Source: an uncultured Eubacteriales bacterium
GTDB taxonomy: Bacteria; Bacillota; Clostridia; Oscillospirales; CAG-272
Length of the DNA stretch: 64,000 nt
Reading direction: 5' to 3'
Assembly: GCA_934796165.1 (NCBI GenBank)
Contig: CAKVOU010000006.1
Coordinates: forward strand, 1-64,000
The position numbers were made by a program, and so were the translations under genes. The notes beneath the pieces were generated by a model. It was given only the letters and a program-made list of their open reading frames with translations, ran no database searches and was not told where the DNA came from. Of this stretch, positions 1-7,418 are shown piece by piece. Each line of letters opens with the position of its first letter. Positions within the stretch are counted from its first letter, which is position 1.

Positions 1-317
<317 letters not shown>

Positions 318-346
318 CAAAACCTCTCCCGGTAAGGAGAGGTTTG
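318..346 (-). terminator. Rho-independent terminator of the precursor-peptide genes
   Basis: A 10-bp stem (AAACCTCTCC paired with GGAGAGGTTT) closes a short loop. On the minus strand it is followed by a T-rich stretch with interruptions. It sits 46 bases after the stop of the last Nif11-type precursor gene and is correctly oriented to end that transcript. Confidence 0.75.
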
Positions 347-391
347 ATTCATTCGTTCGGGAATGCAGGGAGGCAGGCTCTGTGCCCGGTG

Positions 392-661
392 TCAAAGCTC
401 GTTGTCTTTTTTGCCGCAAGGATCGTCGTACTTGGGTTTTACCGTAACGTCCAGTCTTCTGTTCACATCCTGGCAACCACCGCCGGCAACGTTATCCAGT
501 TCCTCGTCGGACAACTCGCCCGCTGACCGGTTCAGCTGCTCAAAATATGCGGTTGCACTTTCCCCGGTCATTTCCACGCCGTTGTCTTTGGCAAGGGACA
601 TCAGCTCCTCCGGGGACTTTGCTTCTTTTGCTTTTTGAATCAATTCCTTGTTCAGTTCCAT
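392..661 (-). CDS. Nif11-type leader peptide precursor A (NHLP natural-product precursor)
   Basis: This 89-residue protein is a ribosomally made precursor peptide. Residues 1-50 form the helical Nif11-like leader (MELNKELI, then PEELMSLAKDNG). Residues 50-62 hold the recognition and cleavage region ELSDEELDNVAGGG. Known NHLP families are cut after the Gly pair by the C39 peptidase of the co-encoded exporter, here the ABC gene at 4302-6485. The predicted core is about 27 residues with Cys at 63 and 82, an Arg-Leu pair and an acidic stretch. A good ribosome site (AAGGAG, 7-base spacing) fixes the start. Its leader is nearly identical to that of the neighbour at 722-1144, but the core differs. 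No maturation enzyme is visible, so modification or simple disulfide formation is open. Confidence 0.9.
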   Translation of the reverse strand: MELNKELIQKAKEAKSPEELMSLAKDNGVEMTGESATAYFEQLNRSAGELSDEELDNVAGGGCQDVNRRLDVTVKPKYDDPCGKKDNEL

Positions 662-721
662 GGCAATACTCCTTTGCAGTTTATATATTAACGTTATGAA
701 TACGCAGTTTTGCCGTGCCGG

Positions 722-1144
722 TCAGCCTTTTTTGCTGTTTGCCGGATGGTAGCACTCCCGGGGCTCTGCCGCTTCAGCCGCCTTCATAATCAGCTCTAAA
801 ACCGTTGTCCACAGAGAAGCGTTCATCAGATTGGGATCAACGCCCCAATATTTGCATCTGCAACAGGTTCCCTTCACGCCATAGGTGGAAGGTCCGTCCG
901 CGTAATGCTTGCATTTGTAACCGCAGGTGGTCTTCAGGCGTCCGCCTTTTGAGTAACAACCACCGCCTGCCACGTTATCCAGTTCCTCGTCGGACAGCTC
1001 GCCCGTCTTAGGGTGAAGCTGCTCAAAATATGTGTTTGCGCTCTCCCCGGTCAGTTCAATGCCGTTTTCCTTTGCAAGGGACATCAGCTCCTCCGGAGTT
1101 TTGGCTTCCTTTGCCTTTGCAATGAGTTCATTGTTCAGTTCCAT
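722..1144 (-). CDS. Nif11-type leader peptide precursor B with long Cys-rich core
   Basis: This is a precursor of 140 residues. The leader (1-62) matches precursor A almost residue for residue and ends in ELSDEELDNVAGGG. The downstream part is unusually long, about 78 residues, with seven Cys at 63, 74, 78, 94, 95, 97 and 131. Its first half is Cys-, Lys- and Gly-rich. Its second half holds an amphipathic helix-like stretch (MNASLWTTVLELIMKAAEAA). The frame stays open 27 codons upstream, but the ATG at 1144 is chosen because GGAG lies 7 bases before it and because the family starts with MELN. The core start aligns with that of precursor A (C-x5-R-L-x2-T), so both cores probably derive from one ancestor. 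Export is expected through the two ABC proteins upstream. Confidence 0.9.
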   Translation of the reverse strand: MELNNELIAKAKEAKTPEELMSLAKENGIELTGESANTYFEQLHPKTGELSDEELDNVAGGGCYSKGGRLKTTCGYKCKHYADGPSTYGVKGTCCRCKYWGVDPNLMNASLWTTVLELIMKAAEAAEPRECYHPANSKKG

Positions 1145-1161
1145 CGTCGATCTCCTTATCC

Positions 1162-1207
1162 GTTCAAATTGCAGGTTCAATTTTGCAACTGCCGGCTGAT
1201 GCCGGCA
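1162..1207 (-). promoter_or_regulatory. Intergenic hairpin and TTGAAC direct repeats before precursor B
   Basis: Between the sigma-factor stop and the precursor start lies a 7-bp hairpin (TGCCGGC/GCCGGCA, 1190-1207). It is followed, in the direction of transcription, by two TTGAAC direct repeats 13 bases apart (1175-1180 and 1162-1167). The hairpin lacks a T run. The repeats could be a regulator site or part of a promoter for the ECF sigma factor just upstream. That role is inference only. Confidence 0.35.
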
Positions 1208-1221
1208 GACAATGCCGTTCT

Positions 1222-1743
1222 TCATGTATTCATCCGGGTCCGCATGTTATGTAAGGCGCGTTTGTGCAGTATTTTCACATACGCATACGAGATGCCCATG
1301 CGCTGTGCAATCTCCTTCAGCGGGAGTTTCTTGTAATACCTGAGCACGATCAGCGCACGCGAACGCTCATCAAGCATCCGGAGCGCCGCCGCGAGCTCCT
1401 GCAGGGATTCCTCACGCAGGATCCCGTCATCGATGCACCCGCCGTCCGCGATGTCCTCGGTCAGTTCGGCGTGGCGGTGGTGGGTACGGAAATAATCAAT
1501 CACCGTGTTGCGCGTAATGGTGTAGATCCAGGTGGAAACCGAGGCGCGCTCTGCGTGGTAGGTCGGATAACCTTCGTACACCTTGAAAAACACCTCGCTG
1601 ACAACATCCTCCGCATCGTCCCGGTTCCCCAGTTTGCCGATGACATAGCGCGTGACCTTCTCGCGGTACTCGGTATACAGTGCTTCCTGCCCGGTCATAT
1701 CCCCCGTGCTGTTCAATCCGTTCCTGTCGTTCATGCCGTTCAT
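1222..1743 (-). CDS. ECF-type RNA polymerase sigma factor of the NHLP locus
   Basis: About 173 residues with the two-domain layout of extracytoplasmic-function sigma factors. Region 2 is near residues 20-85 (GNRDDAEDVVSEVFFKVYEG, then STWIYTITRNTVIDYFR). Region 4 is near 115-165 (LDERSRALIVLRYYKKLP, then EIAQRMGISYAYVKILHKR). The chosen ATG overlaps the stop of the small gene at 1740-1991 as ATGA, which suggests coupled translation. A GTG five codons upstream with a GGAGGG site is an alternative start. Its place directly before both precursor genes suggests that it drives them, and perhaps the exporter operon. No classical membrane anti-sigma factor is present nearby. The candidates for control are the small leader-like protein and the upstream partner-switching genes. 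Confidence 0.9.
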   Translation of the reverse strand: MNGMNDRNGLNSTGDMTGQEALYTEYREKVTRYVIGKLGNRDDAEDVVSEVFFKVYEGYPTYHAERASVSTWIYTITRNTVIDYFRTHHRHAELTEDIADGGCIDDGILREESLQELAAALRMLDERSRALIVLRYYKKLPLKEIAQRMGISYAYVKILHKRALHNMRTRMNT

Positions 1744-1991
1744 TTTGCACCGTCCCACGGATTACCGCCCTCCGGATCGTGCCGCCTGCGGGCAGGCTGT
1801 GCCTCTCCTGCCGCGCTGACATCGGCAAGCTCATCGTCCGGGAGTTCGGTGCCGTATCGGTCACCGACCTCATCAATTATTTCCCCAAGCGACGGCTCTT
1901 CCTCGAAGCACTGGTAATCAAAGAGAGCCGAAAGCGTCTTCTCGTTCATCGGGACACGGGCTCCGCCCTGTCCGTTCTCTCTTATTTTCAC
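1740..1991 (-). CDS. Small leader-mimic protein upstream of the sigma factor
   Basis: 83 residues, of no family with a known function. From the internal Met at residue 15 it reads as a soluble domain (MNEKTLSALFDYQCFEEEP), then a conserved-looking segment ELPDDELADVSAAG. That segment copies the end of the Nif11 leaders (ELSDEELDNVAGG) with Ala-Ala-Gly in place of the double Gly. The tail is short and charged (ARRRHDPEGG). The start is probably the GTG at 1991, which has an AGGAGG-like site. The ATG at 1949 is possible. The gene overlaps the sigma-factor start by four bases. Inference: it may be an anti-sigma or sensor peptide that engages, or is cut by, the exporter peptidase. I have seen similar small proteins beside sigma factors in gut Clostridia, but no role is established to my knowledge. 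Confidence 0.75.
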   Translation of the reverse strand: MKIRENGQGGARVPMNEKTLSALFDYQCFEEEPSLGEIIDEVGDRYGTELPDDELADVSAAGEAQPARRRHDPEGGNPWDGAK

Positions 1992-2044
1992 GCTCTTCTC
2001 CCCCTCCTGTTTATTGATACGATCAAGCCGGAAAAATGGCTACT

Positions 2045-2076
2045 GAAAAATTCAGAATCCCGGATTTCCGGGAATT
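2045..2076 (-). terminator. Possible weak terminator or attenuator after the ABC genes
   Basis: A 7-bp stem (ATTCCCGG/CCGGGAT) is followed after seven bases by a short T run on the minus strand. It lies between the second ABC exporter gene and the leader-mimic/sigma pair. It could reduce read-through, so that sigma factor and precursors are partly uncoupled from the exporter transcript. Confidence 0.4.
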
Positions 2077-2082
2077 GTTTTG

Positions 2083-4284
2083 TTACGCGTCGGCTTGCGG
2101 CACACTGTCCAGTCTCTGCCGCGCGACAAGCTCCGCAAAGAAGCCGTTTTTTTCGATCAGCTCGTCATATCTGCCGTCTTCGATGATCTTTCCGTGATCC
2201 AGCACGAGGATTCTGTCGCACTGCCTGATGGTCGAAAGTCGGTGTGCAATCACGATTCTGGTGCATTTCAATGAGTCGAGCGCTTCGGAGATTTTTTTCT
2301 GCGTGATATTGTCCAGCGCGCTTGTCGCCTCGTCAAACATAAGGATTTTGGGCTTTGGCGCGATTGCGCGGGCGATCATCAGCCGCTGGCGCTGTCCACC
2401 GGAGATACCGCCGGAGCCTTCGGAGATGATCGTATTCATCCCCATGGGCATTTTTCTGATATCATCGGCGATACCCGCAAGCTCCGCCGCTTCCCACGCC
2501 TCCGCCTGTGTCAGCCAAGGCGCGGAAATGACAATATTTGAATATACATCGCCCTGAAACAGCTTTCCGTTCTGCATCACGACACCGATCCGACGCCGCA
2601 GAGAGCGCAGATCAATCCGTTCAAGGTCTCTTCCGTCATAATAGACGGCTCCTTTTTGCGGATGTTCAAATCCGAGCAGCAACCGCATGAGCGTGGACTT
2701 TCCGCAGCCCGTTTTTCCGACAATGGCTACGTACTGCCCCGGACGTATCTTGAGTGACATATCGTCAACCACAAGCGGCATATTTTCGCTGTATCGGAAG
2801 GAAACATTGTTCAGTTCAATTCCGCCGGACAGTCTTGTGATTACCTGCTTGCCGTCTGAAACCTCAGGCGCGGTATCAAAAAACGGTTTTACCATATGGA
2901 GGATGGGCTTTATCTGCGCCACGACGAGCGCGATTCCCGCCAGCGACATAAATGCGCCGGACACCATACCGTATGCCGTGTCGAAGGCGTAATAATCGGC
3001 TACGGAAATGCCCGATTTTACCGCCATATAGTACATGACAAGCGTACCCGTGAGGCTGATGGCAAGGCTGATGACCGAATTCAGTTCGATGAAAGTCGGC
3101 GGACCGTACGTCAGCTTTGCGCTTTCCGCATAGAGATTGCCCCATCTGGCGAAGGCGCGCTTTTCGGCACCCGCCAGCCTGATCTTCCGGATTCCCGTGA
3201 TCAGAGCGTAGGTCATGCCGCTCTCCTTGCCGGAAAGCTCCATTTCACGCGTGGTAAGCCGCATCTGGACCAGCGACGAGACAACCGAGAACACGACCGT
3301 CACCAGAATAATGATCAGTGCGGGAACCACCAGTGCCGGCGCGTACACAAAGATCTGCGATATGTAGATTAAGGAAAACAGTGAGGTCAGTCCCACAGAC
3401 AGGACGGAGGACGCCAGCATTTTGCAAAGCACACCGATCTGAGACACTCGGTTGGAAAGCTCGCCCGCGCTGTACTGCTTGAAGAAATCCGCCGGGAGCG
3501 ACATGACGCGCATCATGGCGGCAGCATCAACCGATATATTCAGTTTTGTTTCGATCCGTGCCGTAATCATGTTTTTCACGGCGGTGATGAGAAGCGTACT
3601 CACCGAAACGCAAACGGAAAAGACGGTGATGGCGGCAAGCAGGCGCATGCTTCCCGACGGAAGCACACGAGCAAACAGGAGCTTGCTTATCATCGGGGAA
3701 ATCATGCCGATCAGCGTCAAAGCAATCGTTGCCAGCGCGATCAGGACAAAATCCGCGGTGGAGAGCGAGCGCACAATGTAAACGGCAAGCGAGGAGAGGC
3801 TGATCCGCTTCAGGGGGAAAGGCTGATAAAACGCGATCGCCTCCGTCTCAAACAGATGCTGATTCTTCCGGTTGACGCGTCTGCGTTTGCCGGTTTCGTA
3901 ATCAAAATAACAATAGCCTGAAATTCCGGTGGGAATCAGTGCCACGGCCCGCCCGCTCCCGCGGAGTACGCCGAGCATGGCGCCGATTGCGTCCCGGTAC
4001 CAGCCGTCCTCCAGCTCCACCGTCCGCCGCATGATTCCATAGGGACGCATCAGATATTCCAGCTGCTCGTTCATGTCGGAGAGATTGTCGGGAATCTCGC
4101 GGCTTTTGACATGGTAATATTTCAAGATCTCATCAATTGCGTCCTTGGTGACGACGCGGTCATTGTGAAAGGAGGCTCCGGTTTTCTGATCCGTTATGGC
4201 AGACGCCATATTGGCAAACGCCTCGGCAAACGCGTCGTCATCGTTTTGCTTGCGGTTTCTGATCTGTTCGTCAAACCAACCCAT
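2083..4284 (-). CDS. NHLM bacteriocin-system ABC transporter, permease/ATPase without peptidase
   Basis: 733 residues. The N-terminal about 170 residues are a soluble domain specific to this exporter type, with no C39 catalytic Cys. A six-helix ABC membrane domain follows (about 180-460). The nucleotide-binding domain is near 480-725, with Walker A GKTGCGKST, signature ISGGQRQRL and Walker B ILMFDEAT. It matches the second ABC protein of NHLP loci (the NHLM ABC2 family). It lies 17 bases after the peptidase-containing ABC gene, and the two probably form a heterodimer. An alternative view is that it exports a different substrate, but the tight linkage argues against this. Confidence 0.93.
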   Translation of the reverse strand: MGWFDEQIRNRKQNDDDAFAEAFANMASAITDQKTGASFHNDRVVTKDAIDEILKYYHVKSREIPDNLSDMNEQLEYLMRPYGIMRRTVELEDGWYRDAIGAMLGVLRGSGRAVALIPTGISGYCYFDYETGKRRRVNRKNQHLFETEAIAFYQPFPLKRISLSSLAVYIVRSLSTADFVLIALATIALTLIGMISPMISKLLFARVLPSGSMRLLAAITVFSVCVSVSTLLITAVKNMITARIETKLNISVDAAAMMRVMSLPADFFKQYSAGELSNRVSQIGVLCKMLASSVLSVGLTSLFSLIYISQIFVYAPALVVPALIIILVTVVFSVVSSLVQMRLTTREMELSGKESGMTYALITGIRKIRLAGAEKRAFARWGNLYAESAKLTYGPPTFIELNSVISLAISLTGTLVMYYMAVKSGISVADYYAFDTAYGMVSGAFMSLAGIALVVAQIKPILHMVKPFFDTAPEVSDGKQVITRLSGGIELNNVSFRYSENMPLVVDDMSLKIRPGQYVAIVGKTGCGKSTLMRLLLGFEHPQKGAVYYDGRDLERIDLRSLRRRIGVVMQNGKLFQGDVYSNIVISAPWLTQAEAWEAAELAGIADDIRKMPMGMNTIISEGSGGISGGQRQRLMIARAIAPKPKILMFDEATSALDNITQKKISEALDSLKCTRIVIAHRLSTIRQCDRILVLDHGKIIEDGRYDELIEKNGFFAELVARQRLDSVPQADA

Positions 4285-4301
4285 GCCGTGTTTTGCCTCC
4301 T

Positions 4302-6485
4302 TTACTCATTGGATACAAGTTGTGTATAGGCACCGCCGAGCGCCATCAGCTCCTCGTGCGTTCCCCGCTCGACCACGTTCCCCTGGTCCAGGACGATGAT
4401 CTCGTCGCAGTCGCGGATGGTGGACAGCCGGTGCGCCACCACGATGCAGGTGATGCCGCGATCCTTGATGGACTGTACCACATCGTATTCGGTTTTGGCG
4501 TCCAGCGCACTGGTCGCTTCGTCCAGAATGATGATCGTGGGGTCCTGCGCAAGCACGCGTGCGATCTCCATCCGCTGTCTCTGACCGCCGGAGAAATCCT
4601 TTCCGCCCTCGGTCAGCCGGTACTGATACCCGCCCTCGCGCTGCATGATGTCCTCATGAAGCTGCGCGTCGCGCGCTGCCATGATCATTTCAAAATCCTC
4701 AATGGAATTGTCCCACATTTTGATATTGTTCGCAATGGTGTCCTCAAACAGGATGATATCCTGATCCACCACGGCAAGCGACCCGGTGAACACACAGCGG
4801 TCGATGGCGGACATCGGCTTCCCGTCAAAGAGAATCTCCCCGCTCCACGGCTGATACAGACCCGAAATGAGCTTGGAAAGCGTGGATTTTCCGCAGCCGG
4901 AGGGACCGACAAACGCCACGCGGCTCCCCGGCTTCAAAGTCATGCTGAACTCCTTGATCAGCGGGTCGGCAAGCTTTGAATAGCCGAAGGTCACGTTTTT
5001 CATTTCAATATTGCCGGAGAGCTTATCATACTCGGCAGTCCCGTCGTCCGCGGGAGCCTCGAAGGTGACATCGGTCGGATATTTCATCACGTCTTCAATG
5101 CGCTCCATGTCGGTCCGCATTTCCTGCAGGGTCTGCCCGGCAGAGATCAGCGTTGTCGCGGGAGAAACAAAAGCGGAAAGGAACCCCTGAAACGCCAGTA
5201 TCATACCGACGGTGAATTCGCCCTTCATCGCAAGAAACACGCCCGTCATCAGCACTGCCGTTCCGCAAAGAGCGCTGATCAGAACCGGCAGCAGTCCGAG
5301 AAACTGGTTGAGCCGCTGGAACCGGACCTGACTCTTGTTGACGCTTGCCTGATACCCTGCCCATTTTTCGAAAAAACCGTTTTCGGCTCCGCTTGCCTTG
5401 ATGGTTTCGATCATTTCTATGCCGGCAACCGTAGTTCCCGCAAGCTTACCGGCGTCACGCATCTGCACGCGGGTGATATTGATCCGCTTTTTGGAAATGA
5501 TGGCGGAAAGGGCGAAATTCATCAGGACCGAGGCAAGCCCGATCAGCGTCAGAAGCACGCTGTATCGGAGCATGACCACCAGATAGAACACCATCATGCC
5601 GGCATTGAGCACAAGCGGCGCAAAGGTTTCGACAAGCTGTTCCGCTATCATGGCGTTGGACGCCTGTCTGCCCTGAATATCTCCCGCCATGCGCTGGGAG
5701 AAAAAATCCATCGGCATCCGCAGAATTTTCCACATAAAGGTTGTGTTTCCCACCATGGCGAGCTTTCCGTTGATCCGGAGCGAATAGACCGCCTGTACCC
5801 ATGCAACGATCAGTTGCAGGACGCTGATTCCCGCCAGCGCAAGTGTAAACGGCAAGAGCCAATCGGGATTCATCCCGGTCAGCAGGCGATCCAGAAAAAT
5901 ACGGGAGAACGCCGGCGTGATCATGCCGAGAAGCGACGAGATCACGGTGGTCAGAACCACAAAAGCGATGGCGGTTCCGGCGCCGACCAGCCGTTTTCTG
6001 GCATACGCCAGCATGGACTGCGGCTTGCCCTCCGGGACAAACGTCTCGCCCGGCTCAAACAAAAGGCAGATGCCGGTGAAGGATTCGTCAAAAGTCTTCA
6101 TCGGAACGGTATACGTTCCCTTTGCCGGATCATTCAACACCGCTTTGTTGCCCTTGAAGCCGTCAAGTACAACGAAGTGATTGAAATTCCAGTGGATGAT
6201 GCAGGGGAATTTCCCCTCTTTTTTCAGGGCTTCGGGTTCGTAGCGGTAGCCCTTTGCCGAAAGACCGTAGTTCCGGGCGGCACGGAGAAGATTTCTTGCG
6301 TTTGAGCCGTCACGGGACACACCGCAGTCAAGACGTACCTGCTCCAGCGGGATCCACTTTCCGTAGTAGGCAAGGATCATGGCAAGGCTTGCGGCACCGC
6401 ATTCCAGCGCCTCCATCTGCATGACAACGGGAACCTTGGCGACACCTTTTGTGACCGGCGCCTTGATTTTTTTGGTTACCTTCAT
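4302..6485 (-). CDS. NHLM bacteriocin-system ABC exporter with C39 peptidase domain (PCAT)
   Basis: 727 residues. Residues 15-140 form a C39 Cys protease domain with likely catalytic Cys29 (MEALECGAAS), His103 (NHFVVLDG) and Asp119 (NDPAKGTY). An ABC membrane domain (about 165-450) and a nucleotide-binding domain follow (Walker A GPSGCGKST, signature FSGGQRQRM, Walker B IIILDEATS). Such transporters cut Gly-Gly leaders on the cytoplasmic side and export the core. The natural substrates are the two precursors at 392-1144, whose leaders end in VAGGG. It follows the short secretion protein by nine bases in one operon. All catalytic motifs are intact. Confidence 0.96.
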   Translation of the reverse strand: MKVTKKIKAPVTKGVAKVPVVMQMEALECGAASLAMILAYYGKWIPLEQVRLDCGVSRDGSNARNLLRAARNYGLSAKGYRYEPEALKKEGKFPCIIHWNFNHFVVLDGFKGNKAVLNDPAKGTYTVPMKTFDESFTGICLLFEPGETFVPEGKPQSMLAYARKRLVGAGTAIAFVVLTTVISSLLGMITPAFSRIFLDRLLTGMNPDWLLPFTLALAGISVLQLIVAWVQAVYSLRINGKLAMVGNTTFMWKILRMPMDFFSQRMAGDIQGRQASNAMIAEQLVETFAPLVLNAGMMVFYLVVMLRYSVLLTLIGLASVLMNFALSAIISKKRINITRVQMRDAGKLAGTTVAGIEMIETIKASGAENGFFEKWAGYQASVNKSQVRFQRLNQFLGLLPVLISALCGTAVLMTGVFLAMKGEFTVGMILAFQGFLSAFVSPATTLISAGQTLQEMRTDMERIEDVMKYPTDVTFEAPADDGTAEYDKLSGNIEMKNVTFGYSKLADPLIKEFSMTLKPGSRVAFVGPSGCGKSTLSKLISGLYQPWSGEILFDGKPMSAIDRCVFTGSLAVVDQDIILFEDTIANNIKMWDNSIEDFEMIMAARDAQLHEDIMQREGGYQYRLTEGGKDFSGGQRQRMEIARVLAQDPTIIILDEATSALDAKTEYDVVQSIKDRGITCIVVAHRLSTIRDCDEIIVLDQGNVVERGTHEELMALGGAYTQLVSNE

Positions 6486-6494
6486 GCCCGCACC

Positions 6495-6971
6495 TCAGTT
6501 AAGTACAAAGTCAAGTGGCTTAACGCGCTCGGTAATGACCGAAACGGAGAATGTGCCGCTGTTCATGTCTTTGGCTTCGACCGTCAGAACATATACCCAA
6601 TCGCCCGCCGAAGCGCCTATGAGATGAAGAAGATACGGATCGGTGCTCTCATCAAGCCGAACGGGCGCGTCCGGCAGGTCGGACAGCGCAAGCTCCGAGC
6701 CGTCAACCGAAAGTATCGCTTTTTCCTTGATTTTGGAAAAGTCGTCTTCCTTTACATAAACGGTAAGATGTCCGTCCTTGCAGATGCCGCCCGTCTGAAA
6801 GGCGGTGTCAAGACGACCGAACAGTCCCCACACGCACACACCCGCAAGCAGTACGATAACGGCAACAAGGACCATCCAGACGCCCGGATTGGAAACGCGG
6901 ATATAATCGTTCATCTGCTCCGGGGAGGTAATCCTCTCCAGACTTTTGTTGCGGAACAACGGCTTACTCAT
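6495..6971 (-). CDS. Short NHLM-type secretion (membrane-fusion-like) protein
   Basis: 158 residues. The N-terminus has the pattern of NHLM HlyD-like proteins (FRNKSLERITSPEQMNDYI, then one membrane helix at about 32-55). The large coiled-coil and lipoyl-like parts of normal membrane-fusion proteins are missing. Only a small beta-rich extracytoplasmic domain of about 100 residues is left. Full family members are several hundred residues, as I recall, so this is a reduced form, which fits a cell without an outer membrane. It stands directly before the peptidase-ABC gene and probably docks on the exporter. The frame shows no decay, so I read it as a natural short variant. Confidence 0.8.
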   Translation of the reverse strand: MSKPLFRNKSLERITSPEQMNDYIRVSNPGVWMVLVAVIVLLAGVCVWGLFGRLDTAFQTGGICKDGHLTVYVKEDDFSKIKEKAILSVDGSELALSDLPDAPVRLDESTDPYLLHLIGASAGDWVYVLTVEAKDMNSGTFSVSVITERVKPLDFVLN

Positions 6972-7007
6972 CGTCTTTTCCCCCTCAGGTGTTTGAATGT
7001 TTGAAGT

Positions 7008-7418
7008 TCAGATATCCTTCCGGATACGGAGAATGTTCTGCCCGTCCTTATACTCGTAGGTGATCTCATCCATGGTCTTCTTGACCATGAAAATGCCGAG
7101 CCCGCCGATCTCGCGTTCTTCTGCGGACAGCGTGATGTCGGGGTCATCCTTTTTCAAGGGGTCATACGGCACGCCGTGGTCGATAAAGGTAATCGTGACC
7201 GAAATCGTCGGCGTCTCCGATACTTCCACGCGCACGGTCGCAGGCCCGGTCTCCGGGTTATAGGCATAGTGCGCGATGTTGCCGAACAGCTCGTCAATCG
7301 CGACGTCGATCTGCATCTGCGCCCTCAGCGGGCAGGCAATCTCCTCGAGCTGACGGTTTACAAACTCGGTCACCTTTTCTATGTTTTCAACGGTTGCGGG
7401 GATTGTCAATTCCTTCAT
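7008..7418 (-). CDS. RsbW/SpoIIAB-like ATP-binding anti-sigma regulatory kinase
   Basis: 136 residues with a histidine-kinase-like ATPase fold: N box DVAIDELFGNIAHYAY (about 40-56), G1 box DHGVPYDP, G2 box IGGLGIFMVKKTMDEI. In partner-switching systems such proteins bind a target and phosphorylate a STAS antagonist on Ser. The start overlaps the end of the SpoIIE-type phosphatase by four bases, so the STAS, phosphatase and ATPase genes form one module. Its usual targets are sigma-B or sigma-F class proteins, not ECF sigma factors, so what it sequesters here is unknown. The exporter genes follow 37 bases downstream. Confidence 0.93.
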   Translation of the reverse strand: MKELTIPATVENIEKVTEFVNRQLEEIACPLRAQMQIDVAIDELFGNIAHYAYNPETGPATVRVEVSETPTISVTITFIDHGVPYDPLKKDDPDITLSAEEREIGGLGIFMVKKTMDEITYEYKDGQNILRIRKDI

